Made by a program: the position numbers and the translations under genes
The notes under the pieces: generated by a model
The model's input: the letters and a program-made list of their open reading frames with translations, nothing else
Database searches by the model: none
Told to the model about the DNA's origin: nothing
Shown here: positions 45,737 to 57,232 of the stretch, in pieces
How positions within the stretch are numbered: the first letter of the stretch is position 1
Layout: every line of letters starts with the position of its first letter
Source: Galeruca laticollis
Lineage: Eukaryota; Arthropoda; Insecta; Coleoptera; Chrysomelidae
NCBI GenBank assembly: GCA_963921935.1
Contig: OY998180.1
Span: 86,487,139-86,551,138 of the forward strand
DNA length: 64,000 bases
Direction: 5' to 3'

Positions 45737-45999
45737 GGCAGAATCTTCTCGTCTATGCTAGCAGAAGTATTAGCAGAAATTGACGAGATTAAGGTGGAAG
45801 CCTCGTCATTAAATAAAACTGTTTATGGATCAAAACCGTGATTGTCTAGTGCCACTTTTTACTAATTCACTTTTGTTACCGGACGTTTCCAGCTCACGAT
45901 CTTCCAATTCTGCTCTTAGTTCCGTCACTTTCATGTCACATAGTCTATTGGCCATTTTTACGTAGCAATTTATTTATATTACCCCACACCTGACACCAA

Positions 46000-46476
46000 T
46001 GTAATGTTTTTCTTATTTATTAAAAAGTTTTTATTACGGATGAGATAAATTTATACACACACGTTATATCTACTAACTTAATTTATTTATTGGCTACACT
46101 ATTCACTAATTCATATTATATACACAGTATATTCACTTACATTAATTTATATAAACACTTCACTACTTAGACTATTTCCTTGTTCGCTGTTTATATCACG
46201 AGATCACTTTATAAACTAAACTTCTCTCGCTGGTCGGTCCTTTATGTATTAGTGCCTTTTTTACTAGATAATTCTAGATTGCGGCTTACACAAAAGCAAT
46301 CGGCTCCCTGGAATTTTCTAGATAAGACTGGTCACAAAAACAATGTCTAGATAAGATAGTCAAAACATCGTAAACAGTTCTAAGAAATCCCTGCGCATCC
46401 GCCAAAATTTTAACTTTCATACATGGCTTAGGCAGAGTCGGATTCAGGGAATACACTAGTGTGATATTTCGTAACA
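46000..46476 (-). repeat. 5' LTR of gypsy copy 2
   Basis: Minus strand from 46476: tgttacgaaatatcacacta, ending aaacattaca at 46000, followed by the primer-binding-like string. Differs from the 3' LTR by scattered substitutions and 1-bp indels, so the insertion is not very recent. Confidence 0.9.
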
Positions 46477-47249
46477 TTATTTTGTCCAAAACTATTTGCG
46501 AGTAGGGAGTATCATGAAAATTAGTCACTCATTTGCAATATTAAAATTGTGGTTGACCTTTTTGTATTAAAATCAAGTTAAAACATAAAATAACCTAAAA
46601 CAAGCTTAATTCCATACTAATGATTCTTGAATCATGCGAGAATGATCTAAGATATTTTACATACCCTAGAGACAGTTGAATGCAAGATGTCTAGACATAG
46701 ACTTTTCCAAGCAACATTCCATATGGAATTTTGTTGTGAAAGATACGGAATTCTACTAGAGAACTCTCTCAAACATGTGCCTTATCGTTGATGGGTGCAG
46801 GGTTATCTAAACTTTATTAAAAGCAATCTAAAACTTCCAATCTTACAATCTAATTGTATAGATGTAGTTATATTTTGATTTGGAAGTGCTCTTAAAATCG
46901 TAATATAGTAATTTTTATCTAATTATTACTTAAATGGTCACAGGTTGAGTGTATCAATTAATTTCTCACAATTACCTTCTCCCCGAATTACGGGTACTCC
47001 ATATCCATCCTAGTACACCCGCAGAATAAGGGAACAGATACGTAAATTGAACATTAAAATGCCAGATATTTTTATGAGTGAAAATTTATGTAGTAACAAA
47101 ACCGTGAGTGTCAAAACCTAACCAAAACACCTAGTGACTATGAAAACCTCTACTCGTAAAAGAATACAAAAAGGTACGTTTAAAAAGAGAACAATTTAAA
47201 GTAACAAACTAATACATACTCATAAAAACATTAATTCACAAAAAACAAA
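46477..47249. other. AT-rich spacer, no gene seen
   Basis: No motif-bearing frame. Its end may be the 5' UTR of the Jockey-type element. Confidence 0.45.
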
Positions 47250-49284
47250 CACAAGACGGTGCCTGGGAAGGCCAAGCAAATTTTATTTCAACTAATGAAG
47301 ACGACGAACCATGGCAAGTCGCCGTTTCACAAGATTCCCAGAACACCTCAAAGTATACAGGAGTATTAATGAGAATAAAGAAGAAAATATTAGAACCTAA
47401 AAATAAAAATTTTCATTAACTGGTTTTCCTAGACGACGAACAATTAAACATTAACAACACCAATGTTCTGAAGACAAATACATTAAACATACCCAAAACT
47501 TGTTCTGAATCAATAGATATACAAACTTTAAACACGTGTCTAGAACTGAATAATAACAAAGAAAAGTGTCTAGGAAGCACAGACAATGAAAAGTGTCTAG
47601 GAAGCCCTAACATCAAAAATAGTCTAAGAAACCCAGAAATCGAAAAGTGTATAGGAAGTTCAGTATTTAAAAAGTGCATAGAACAGGTCAACAAGACACC
47701 TGATAAGTACAAAAATAAGTGTCTAGAAAGCCGCGACGACCAAACAAAGACAGATTCGTTTGAAAAGTATATAGGAACTCAATTTACAGCAGACCCCAGC
47801 CTAGAGTTTTCAATTCCAATCTGTCGAGAACTAACTTCAAACAGAACCTCAACACCAGACAGATTTAAAAGAGAAAACAAAGTGCAGGAACAAACCAATA
47901 TGGAAGAAGAATCGATTAGCTATCAATCCAGCTCATCTGAAGAACCAAATAACACGACACCAAAAAATCACCTTCTAAAAATGACCATCACGCAAGCCCA
48001 AGTACATAAGCAGGCCAACTTATCTTGGGGCCAAGAAGTAGAAAACACTGAAAACTGTACTACAAAGGTACCCATAGATAATTGTTCGTCTCAATACGAA
48101 CTAATTACTAAATAAACGATTGTACCCAGAGATATGGACATGTTACATAAAAAGAGGCAAGTAAAGGATATAAACGCGATTACTTCAATTACATAAGATA
48201 AACAAATGGAAATCACAGAATCTGAACCGACTGAATTTATTAAACCAAAAGAGACAACATCGTTCAACAACTTAAATAAACAGACTAGTCGACAATGAAA
48301 TGTAACCAAAACAAGTAATAAGTTTGACTTACTATCAGACAGCTCAGAAGATCAAATCCAAGAGACAACTCAAGAGAAAAAAAAGCTCAAATTTTGGAAA
48401 CTTAACGCTTCAGCTTCTATCTCTGATGAGACAAACGACACTCACATCACTAAAATTGTTGAGTCGAGGGAAACCGTAACCGCAACAACCAAAAAAGCTC
48501 TACATCTTGCCCCCCGATTGTAATCGATGGCAACATATTTGCACACATAGATAGGGTGCGCATATTAAAAGATCACATCACTAAAGCATTTGAGATTGAA
48601 CACACAGCAAACTCGACAATTATTTCTACGAAAGATGTCCAAAATTTTGACAAGTACCGTTCCATACGTACTTCAGGATAAGACACACGCATTCGTACTC
48701 AGGGGATTAGCCGAAGGGCTCCACGCGAGATAAAAGACGAACTCACCAAAAGTAAACAAAATAGGTATAAGTAAAAGTTTTATTTAGCATGACTACAATA
48801 GGAAGACCGAAAATACCATTGGGGACTTATGCATATATGCTAGCTCTGGGGTCATGCCATATTTAACTGTGGCAGAATCCCACGATGGGTAAAACACGCA
48901 TCTTCACACCTTACGATTGTCCAATGGATGGAAGTAAGAAGATCCAGTAATATCAATAACAAAGAAACTACAGCAAAATTTATTCCTGCTCCCATCCCTA
49001 CTACAAATCCGAGGGCCAACAAAACACTATTCGCTACCCAAGAATTTCCTAGATTACCAATAACACAAACCATTTCAACCCCTCACCAAAACATCCCTAA
49101 TTCTCGCCCCACCCAACAAGCAAATATGGAACCCACAGCAGACATTAACACATTTTCGCAACTGAATAGTTTGTTCAATGAACTTCAAGATACCGTCAAC
49201 TTAGATGAACTCACCATAGCTGTAGCTTACCTCTTCCATGAGATGAAGGCAGCCACAAACAAACTGCAGAAATTCACTATATAG
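47250..49284 (+). pseudogene. Jockey-type LINE ORF1 (gag-like), decayed
   Basis: Starts near 47250 with DGAWEGQANFISTNEDDEPW. The frame that follows the TAA at about 47419 runs to 48113-48115 and holds five or six variants of EKCLGS (47555-47775), then a Ser/Thr/Asn-rich region. After breaks, PPIVIDGNIFAHIDRVRILK (about 48512) matches the start of the conserved gag core. WGHAIFNCGRIPRWVKHASS (about 48850-48905) matches the zinc-knuckle region with several Cys lost. The last frame 48928-49284 is a proline-rich tail with EFPRLP. ORF1 proteins of this type bind element RNA. Confidence 0.65.
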
Positions 49285-49289
49285 AATAA

Positions 49290-50010
49290 TGTCGTCGGTG
49301 GTATAGATAAGGTAGGTGGCAAAACAGGAATTCAAGTTCGAAATTTTCTCAAAATAACTTTTTGTTAAATACATGGAGTTCTTAACAAACTCCATCTCAT
49401 CAGACATTTTCTTGACATCAAATCCGTGAATTTTAGAAACTCCGAATATAGTTTTTTTAGACAGGATCGCACCGCAGATGTCGGCGGTGACGGTATCGCA
49501 GTACTAATCAAAGTTGTAGGGGCATACAGTTCGCCAAATAACAAATTATCAGAAATAGACTTTTTCAATATCACAAAAACACACAACAGGGTTCACATAG
49601 TGGGTGACTTGACCTGTAAGCATCTACCACGGGACTCCTATGCCACATACCCAAACCCTAACGGAAATACTCTACAGAGATTCTGCGATAACTCGGATTG
49701 CAACTTCTGCAGTACAGACGACCCCATCCGCTTTCTTTATTCCAGTTTCCCCGGCCCAGATGGACTGAACCATCGGCCGTATTATCAATACCATAACAGA
49801 AATAAAAACAATCCCAGACCTCAACACCGACCACGATACTGTCCTACTAGAATTAAAAACAACACACATCCATACTCAAAAAATGCACGATTACACAACC
49901 ACAAACTGGGCACAATACAGAAAATACATAAATGAAAACTCATTAATCACAAACAATAGAAAACGAAAATCTCTTAACAATCTGAAAACAGAATTTACAA
50001 AACATAATTA
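49290..50010 (+). pseudogene. Jockey-type LINE endonuclease domain, no RT
   Basis: From about 49370 (HGVLNKLHLIRHFLDIKSVN, matching the start of Jockey-type AP endonuclease). Then come SFFRQDRTADVGGDGIAVLI, RVHIVGDLTCKHLPRDS (GDFNAKH motif with Phe-Asn lost), NPNGNTLQRFCD, and after a frame change LNTDHDTVLLELK, the DH motif near the domain end, at about 49830. A decayed linker follows to about 50010. RT should come next, but PLE-type RT sequence is found instead. Confidence 0.7.
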
Positions 50011-50121
50011 GTACAGCTAGAAACAACACAACCACCCTTCAACCAAAACCTCATAATCATAATACGCTCGTTTGCCAAACTGAGGAAACTTTCTCTCACT
50101 TCCCTTCCAATCAAGCCGAAA

Positions 50122-51300
50122 TTGTTGGGCAAGATGTTACGCAGGTCCTCCGAACATCAAAACCGCCTCGTTCTAACCTTTCCTTCAAAAGAAAGACAGG
50201 CTTTCAAAGATATTGACAACAACCCAAATATTGTGGATCTCCCAGCTGATAAAGGCAATGCTACGGTCGTCGTCAATACCTCTTCTTATCTGAATAAAAT
50301 GAATAATCTTCTCAGCACTTCCGACTATAAAATCGTCCCAAATTACCCTACCATATACCTGGAAAAGACAACAAAAACATGCATCAATAAGTCTCAACTT
50401 CCTTCCGACATAAAAGCTAAGCTTATCCCACGAGAAAAATAATCCCGCATTTCTCGAATATACGGTCTTCTAAAAACCCATAGACCCGATCTTCCACTAC
50501 GACCCATTGTTAGTGCATTTAACTGCCTCACCCAACTCTTGCCTAAACATCTAGCTGAATCCCTTCAACCAATTGCTGAGCGGTCTCAATCCTATGTCCA
50601 GAATTCTCTTCATTCCATTGACCTACTCAAATGATTTGATGTTTCTTCCACATATATCCTTGTCAGCTTTGACATTGTCTGCTTATTTACCAACATCCCT
50701 ATCGATGAAATTTAGTCTATCTTAGATGCTAAACACCACATCTCTACAGATTGTCTTTCCCTAATCAAACACTGTTTGTCCAACACCTACTTCATATTCC
50801 AAGGTAATTCCTACAGACAACTGACAGGTGACCCTATGGGATCCCCTATCTCTCCGGTTATGTCCAACATTTTCATGAAACATTTCGAAAATTCAGCACC
50901 ATCTTCTTCTCCCCTCCGACCAAGCAGTTGGTTACGATATGTTGATAACACTTTCGTCATTTGACCACATGGAAGAGATACTTTGAATTCCATCCTACTA
51001 CATCTGAACAGCGTACATCCCTGTATCCAATTCACGATGGAAGATAACTCATCTCTACCATTTCTTGATGTCATGATTAAAAAACTTTGACCAAATGGTT
51101 TCTCACACTCCATCTATCGCAAACTCCCTCACACCAATCGTTTTCTTAATGCTCATTCCCATCACCATCAAGCCCATCTTAATTCTGTCAACACACTCGT
51201 ATCCCAATGCATGTCTCTATCTGACAAATCCAATCGACCATCAGAAATCAATTTTCTAAAGCAAACTCAAAATGGTTACAAAATTTCCATAAAACCGTAA
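50122..51300 (+). pseudogene. PLE reverse transcriptase with several stops
   Basis: One frame with stops at 50440-50442, 50632-50634, 50713-50715, 50962-50964 and about 51087. Blocks: IVDLPADKGNATVVVNTSSY (PLE N-terminal signature), IYGLLKTHRPDLPLRPIVSA, LVSFDIVCLFTNIPIDE (motif A with its Asp), GDPMGSPISPVMSNIFMKHF (the PLE Gly-x-Met-Gly-Ser-Pro block), and WLRYVDNTFVI. Motif C normally reads YVDD; the second Asp is Asn here. Then FTMEDNSSLPFLDVMI and YRKLPHTNRFLNAHS, which correspond to the PLE thumb (YRKPTHTD type). Low AT and regular codons compared with the neighbouring DNA. Confidence 0.8.
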
Positions 51301-51834
51301 CTATCATCCCACTTGCTCCTGTAATTCCAAAATAATTCAAGAAGCTATCGAAATAGAAAAACGTCCAAACTGTTTGAATACCTGGGATGACAGTCAGAGA
51401 TTACCATCAACCTGGAAACATCTTCTCCGCCTGCCTCATTCCGATACCACCTCACCGCCTTCCATCATGGCCTGCGCCAAGAATAACAATTACCATCCTA
51501 AAATATTGCGGGATAACGAACTTCCTATATCCATAATGGCTAATAGGTCCCCCATAACGACACGGTCCAGACAACCTATCGGTCAGTCGGCTTCAAACCA
51601 GTGGTGAGTGTTAGTGTTTTACGGTGTTTTAACTGGTAAGCCGTTTTTAATTATTTTTTTAATTTTTTTTTTATTTTTATTGTAATGTCCTTTTTCGGGG
51701 AAATTCCAAGGAGTAGGCAGATTGAGGCCTTGGAATTAGCCGAAGGGGGTGATTCGTTGCGTAGAGTAGACAGATTGAGGCTACGGAATCGTATCACATC
51801 CTAGATCAATGAACGAATAACTTAATCCCCTCTC

Positions 51835-51868
51835 TTGATAATGGCTTCAAAGTAGAAGCCGAAACGTC
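51835..51868 (+). ncRNA. hammerhead-ribozyme-like motif of the PLE
   Basis: ttgataa, then a 6-bp stem ggcttc / gaagcc closed by aaagta, then gaaac gtc. This has the layout of the small hammerheads known from PLEs (CUGAUGA, stem II, GAAACGUC with almost no stem III), which act as dimers. The first core half is altered: TTGATAA instead of CTGATGA, so activity is doubtful. Confidence 0.5.
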
Positions 51869-51910
51869 GAGAAATTACAAATTTCCACCCGTGAACCTAG
51901 TTCATTTTTT

Positions 51911-51914
51911 CATA

Positions 51915-51971
<57 letters not shown>
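51911..51971. repeat. (TA)n microsatellite
   Basis: Near-pure TA run with one G interruption, directly after the PLE 3' end. Confidence 0.95.
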
Positions 51972-51973
<2 letters not shown>

Positions 51974-51986
51974 AATCATATAACTT

Positions 51987-53229
51987 ATATATTAAAGAAC
52001 ATCAGCTGTTTGAGAATATTTTGCTTAGTATTTAAAATGGATTGAAACTATGTAATTAAAAACCACAATCATAAGTAAAAATGCATATAAAATCATAATA
52101 TATTAAATCGTTTGTTTACAATAAAAAAAACAACAATAAATATAAAGAAATTACCTTAATAATTGTCTAAATTTTCAAAACGCTTAACAAGTATAGTGGA
52201 GAACAATAAATCTGCCCAATATGGATGTTTAGTTGTCATGAAGCAATCAGCTGTTTCATTTGAAATTAAACAAGTTTCTAGTTATCTAATTTAATATAAG
52301 TATTAGTTAAACAATAATAATATAAATCATGTTCATATTCAGTATAAAGAATTAGATAAGTTTAGAAGATGAAAATTGTCAATGACATAAAGGTAATTTA
52401 TATGTCACAATTTATATCAAATTTATGGAGTCAATGAATGATAAAATGATGATGGATTTGAGGAAATATTAGCTACTATAGAATTTAAATAGTACAAATA
52501 ACCAAAGCAAAAGATATGTTATATAAAAGAATTTATGTTCATAAATATAAATATTATTTTCACGTTGTCATAAATGTCAAAACAAAACTAGCCATTGTCA
52601 TATCGAAATATAACAATTAATTTCACTATCTGTAAAATACTTGTTGTATTGAAATTCGTTGAATTATTAAAAGAAAACAGATAAATTTCAAGTGAAATTC
52701 ACATTCATATATGTTTCTAAAAACTTTATAAAGTATAACAATTGTGAATATAATTCGACAGCTCCAGAAAGAAGGTGATTGGTGGAAAAATGACAGGACA
52801 AATTTTGATCAACTAAAATTAAACAAAACTTAATTAAAATCAGTGAGCTTTGAAACAATATATTATTTGTAGATAAAAAAATTGACTATCAAATAGAAGC
52901 GTGGGTAGTTGGTCTTTGGCGTCGAAATAGCGAGGAGGTGATGGACAATTTTTCCAGAAATTTCAAGTAAAATCACAAATTTCCATGATCAAAGCTATAG
53001 TTTCCTAATAAATATAAAACTTAGAACACTCACATGTGTTTGTATCCAGTTTTCCCTTGAGAATATCCAAAACTCTCAAGAAACTACGCAGTTTGAACTT
53101 CGGAAGGCGTATTCCTGTTTCCAGACGGGATAGATCCAGAATCCAGACATCAGGTCAGTGCTTTTTTAAATATTATTGGCCATTAATAAGAATAATAACT
53201 CTCGAATATAAATTCAGTGACTATTTCCA
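51987..53229. repeat. 1.2-kb direct repeat, left copy
   Basis: Matches 61193-62352 in the same orientation at about 95% with indels; this copy has an extra ~85 bp at about 52770-52870. Two protein-like stretches are kept in both copies: on plus, DKKID.QIEAWVVGLWRRNS (about 52875-52970), and on minus, PDVWILDLSRLETGIRLPKF (about 53090-53150) ending next to a GTGAGT donor-like site at about 53035. Neither is recognised. Confidence 0.85.
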
Positions 53230-53927
53230 TGTGTATAACAACTCTTGCGTCCATATGATCGATCTATAAAAAAAAGACTTTATGTAGTTTATTCAACAGA
53301 CAAATTTCAATATTATTTAAAAAGGCCTATTCTGTAATAAAATAATGTGTACATACGTCATTTTGAATCATATAAGATAAATGCATCTTAATCCATTCAT
53401 ATAATATTTCCAATTGTATATATAATTTTGTAACATATTTCTTCCGAACATTTTTATCTTTTGTATGTATATAATTTCTAAACATAAATTCTTTTATGCA
53501 AACTCCATCTCCAGCATCATAAAGTAAACGAACTTAATGTATCTAATATTCACGCAGATGCAAAGCATCTATAAGAAACGTTCGTTACGTCTCGCATTCA
53601 TTCGTTTTTAGTGAGTATGCGCATAGGATGGTGTATGATATCATTTATGACTATGTTTTAGTAATTCCATGGGCCTAACTATTTTATAAATGTTTAAATA
53701 AAAATTTCGTTATAAAATTAAATCATTGAAAGTACAGTGTTTCTTTTTATTTTACATAAGCAAAATAAATCAAACAAAGCCAGAACTCAACGGGTAGAAT
53801 GAGTATCATGCTCCCGAACGAATATAATAATATCATATAATAATTAATAACTGAGCTAGCCACACAAATTAATCAAATAAAAATAAATTAAATAATATAA
53901 TAAAATAAAATATAAAACTATTTATAA
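53230..53927 (+). repeat. probable 5' LTR of an LTR retrotransposon
   Basis: Inferred only from what follows: at 53928 attggcacccaaaacgtggg looks like a primer-binding site just inside a 5' LTR, and a gag-like frame starts 70 bp later. The upstream LTR limit is not visible and no second copy is in the window. Confidence 0.35.
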
Positions 53928-53948
53928 TTGGCACCCAAAACGTGGGGC
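53928..53948 (+). other. primer-binding-site-like sequence
   Basis: ttggcacccaaaacgtgggg resembles the tggcgcccaacgtggggc class of retroelement primer-binding sites. Position between AT-rich LTR-like DNA and a gag-like ATG supports it. Confidence 0.45.
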
Positions 53949-53997
53949 GTTGTAAAAATTTTTGGTAACATTTGTAAAGTTTAAAACTTAATTAAAA

Positions 53998-55061
53998 TGG
54001 ATAAGAAAAGGATATTGATGGACGGGAAGAAGGGTCAACAGCAAGAAAAAAAATATTTAACAAGAGATGAGCAGATGATGGAAATTTTGATCAGAATAGA
54101 TGGATGGTATAACAGAAAATATGAGAAATTGGTGTGATTAAAAAAGTGAAGATGGGAAATCAGAAATGATGGTGGAAGATTTTAACCGAGTAGAGGGGAA
54201 CATAGATAATAAAACGGATAAGTTGGTAGAGGATAAAAGTACTATGATGGAACCGAAAACAAGTAATAATTTGGAAAATAAAATTGATGAAGTAAAAATA
54301 GAAAGTTGCATGGAAATTAAGAATATTGAGAAGAATAATTAGGAATTAACAAATATCACAGATGGGACAGAAGAAATTAAGGAAGAAACTGGAGAAATAG
54401 GATACATTAAATTACAGGAACAAGCAATTGAAGAAGTAAATCAACATTGTCAAGAAAAAGTAAATAAAGTAATGACAGATTTGGATGGTAGAATAGAAAA
54501 ATCAACAGGAATATGTACTAGAAGGAGTCAAATCTTGTGTAGACAAATTAATAAGGAAATAGAAGAGATGAATTGAAAATTAAAGGACACAGTAGAAGAA
54601 ATAGAAGATAGTATAAGAAGAAATGAAGGAGGTATAGGATGCTCAGGAAATTTTTATAATAATAATGTGGTAATTGGAGTAATATATAACAACAACATGA
54701 TGAGAATAATTTACACGAAAGCTCTCTTTAGAATAATAAATAGTGAAATGGATAATATGGAAGAATTTGGGATTACAGATTTTAATGGATTCATGGGAAG
54801 AAATTTATGAAATATGGGGCAACAAAATAAAAAAGGATATGATAGAGAATAGACAGACGCTTCAGCAACATATCGAGAATCAACCAACAAGAGAAGAAAG
54901 CAAGAAAAGGGTTAGAAAAAGAAAAGCAAATTGAATAGTAGGACATGAGTAAAGGAATGAACTTTGGAGACGAAAATGCAATTCAATGGAAAAGAGAAAG
55001 GATACAGAAATGAAGTCGAAATAAATAATGTACATAGAATTTATTATTAATGAGTAACCCA
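53998..55061 (+). pseudogene. decayed gag with coiled-coil region
   Basis: ATG at 53998 (MDKKRILMDGKKGQQQEKKY), stop after about 46 codons. A neighbouring frame then runs with Lys/Glu-rich heptad-like sequence: IKLQEQAIEEVNQHCQEKVN and KVMTDLDGRIEKSTG (about 54405-54520), LKDTVEEIEDSIRRNEGG. This composition, just inside a primer-binding-like site, fits the N-terminal coiled coil of a gypsy-type Gag. Many stops; no protease, RT or integrase follows before the foldback element. Confidence 0.5.
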
Positions 55062-55648
55062 ATTCTAAATTATATAAAAAGATAATGTTATATTACGAAT
55101 GAAACGCAAAATAAAATAATAGTCATAAGTATAGTTTTAAATTTAATATTAAAGTAGTGTACAAAGATAAACTAGATAGTAGATAGGGTTTTGTTTCCAT
55201 TTGGCAGATGGTGATCCAATAAGATTCTTCACTTTTGTTTTTCAGAACCAAAAAATTTTTTATGAAATTAAATAAATGAATAGATACAATAAAATGTTAA
55301 ATAAAAATTTATTAGGTAAGATTTATTATAAAAACAGCTTTGAATATAAAGAAAGGAAAATCTGAATATGGCAAATCAATATATTTAACAATTAAAGAAA
55401 AACAATTTATGAGAAATACTGGCTTTACAAAGAAGGAAAATATAAAGATATAAGATAGAGGGGACAAACATAAGAATCAAATAGAATTTCACATTTTTTT
55501 TAAAAAAGGAAATAAGACGCAAGTAATAAAAAGGATAAGAAAGGAGATTAATGAATGATATCGATTAAAATATAGGAGGTAATGTTTGATGTCAATTAGA
55601 ATTTTATAGAATACTTGAAAATACATGGAAGAATAAGGAGATTGATGT

Positions 55649-55713
<65 letters not shown>

Positions 55714-55886
55714 TATATGAATTTAAGAAATAATTAATTATATTGAATAATGAGTTTGAAATGAAATATGATATGAAGAGTATAAATAAAATAAAATATA
55801 ATGAAATTATAGAAAATATAAGTTGATATATAAGCGAATGTTAGTATAAATATGATAGTAGAGAATTATTAGAAGGAGTAATAGAA
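55062..55886. other. very AT-rich spacer with (TA)n tract
   Basis: (TA)n with one G at 55650-55718. Otherwise purine-rich, stop-filled sequence without motifs. Confidence 0.6.
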
Positions 55887-56959
55887 GAAAGTGGGTGCCT
55901 TGAGTACCCCCCCAGTTATAGCACCCTGCGCCATTTTTAGTCCATTGTTAACGTGGCTACGGCGTAATAGATGGCGTATGTCATTTTTGTAGATTTCTAT
56001 AGTGGTGTCGGCCATATTTTAACCGTCGGTCATTTTTTATCCTGTTATTGTAGATTTCTATCGCTAGATGGCGTATGTCATTTTTTGCAGATTTCTATAG
56101 TGGTACCGTCCATTTTTTATCCCGTAGATTTGAAAATTCCAATAGTCCTGATTGGAAACACTGACCTAAGCATACGTCGTAATTTCTAGAACCAAAGTTT
56201 TTATAACGCCATAAGGGCATTAGAAATTTATCTCTGTTATTATAGGCCATCATCAATCAATCGTCATTTGTGATAGAGCTTTTTTTATATATGGAATGTA
56301 ACAAAAAAGATGCAATAAGGGTGTTATAAATTTGTGAAAAAGATATATATTTCTTATATACGGGTTGTAGTCATAAAATATGTTTAATGCACAGTCGTTA
56401 TGGTATTATTTTGGGGTAAGCGACGCATCAGTTGGATGGGTAGAGAGAAACATAGCTAGAACTAGTAACATTAAGCGACGATAGATTCAACCTAATGTAG
56501 CTTATTTACGTAAATTTCTGCGATATATGCCTATTATAACAGATATATGGCTAATATTGGAAGTTTCTAGGACGATTCATACAAATTCATCGATTTTGAG
56601 TAAAACTAAGTCCACCTTTGGTTATCCCATCTTTTGTCTTTATATAATTAGGTCTACTGAGCGATTTTGTCATTTCTCACGATATTTAGCACTATTTATC
56701 AAGAACTAGTAACATTAACCGACATTTAGATAGATTTAACCCAGCATTAAATATATGGATGTACACCATATCTACAATAATAAGAAATATATGACCAATA
56801 TTGCAAGTTTCTAGAACGATACAGACAAATGCATCGATTTTATGCATAACAAAGTCCAGTTTTCTTTGGTCGATATATGCCATATAAGCTATGTTGAGCG
56901 ATTTTGTCATTTCTCTCGATATTTAGCACTGTTTACTGAGAACTAGTCACATTAAGCGA

Positions 56960-57230
56960 CGATCAGGGATTATATGTAATTCTATTCTATTTAATAAATG
57001 AAATAAATGTGAATTATAAAAAAAATTGTGTAAAACTTGTGCCACAATGACTTTTTGTAGTTCTCGTGATTTGCGCATTTCACCTCTTCGAGGTTCGTTG
57101 CGTAAACTTCATTAGTACTATAAAACGAGTCATTGTGACACAAGTTTTACACAATATTTTTTATAATTGGCCTTTATTTCTTTTATTAAATAGAATAGAA
57201 TTACATATAAATCCCTGATCGTCGCTTAAT
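56960..57230. repeat. central hairpin of the foldback element
   Basis: About 95-bp arms (agggattatatgtaattcta on the left, its complement on the right; aaaacttgtg.cacaatgac against gtcattgtgacacaagtttt) around an 80-nt loop containing gcgcatttcacctcttcgag. Confidence 0.85.
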
Positions 57231-57232
57231 GT

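Larger units (their letters stand above)
41739..46476 (-). mobile_element. Ty3/gypsy element, copy 2, with both LTRs
   Basis: Two LTRs of about 476 bp bound a 3.8-kb interior read on the minus strand. Next to the 5' LTR is a primer-binding-like string, ttggtgtcaggtgtggggt; before the 3' LTR is the polypurine tract tttagggaggggg. Interior order: gag, a short RNase H end, integrase, macro domain, CCCH finger. Protease, RT and most of RNase H are missing, so this copy could only have moved in trans. No convincing target duplication was found at 41735-41738 and 46477-46480. Confidence 0.9.
50100..51900 (+). mobile_element. second, different Penelope-like element
   Basis: The RT reading frame (50122 to about 51300), a decayed tail, a hammerhead-like motif (51835-51868) and the (TA)n tract make up a PLE different from the one at 1404-2949. 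It joins the Jockey-type fragment upstream at about 50010-50100. No GIY-YIG block was recognised after the RT. Confidence 0.7.
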
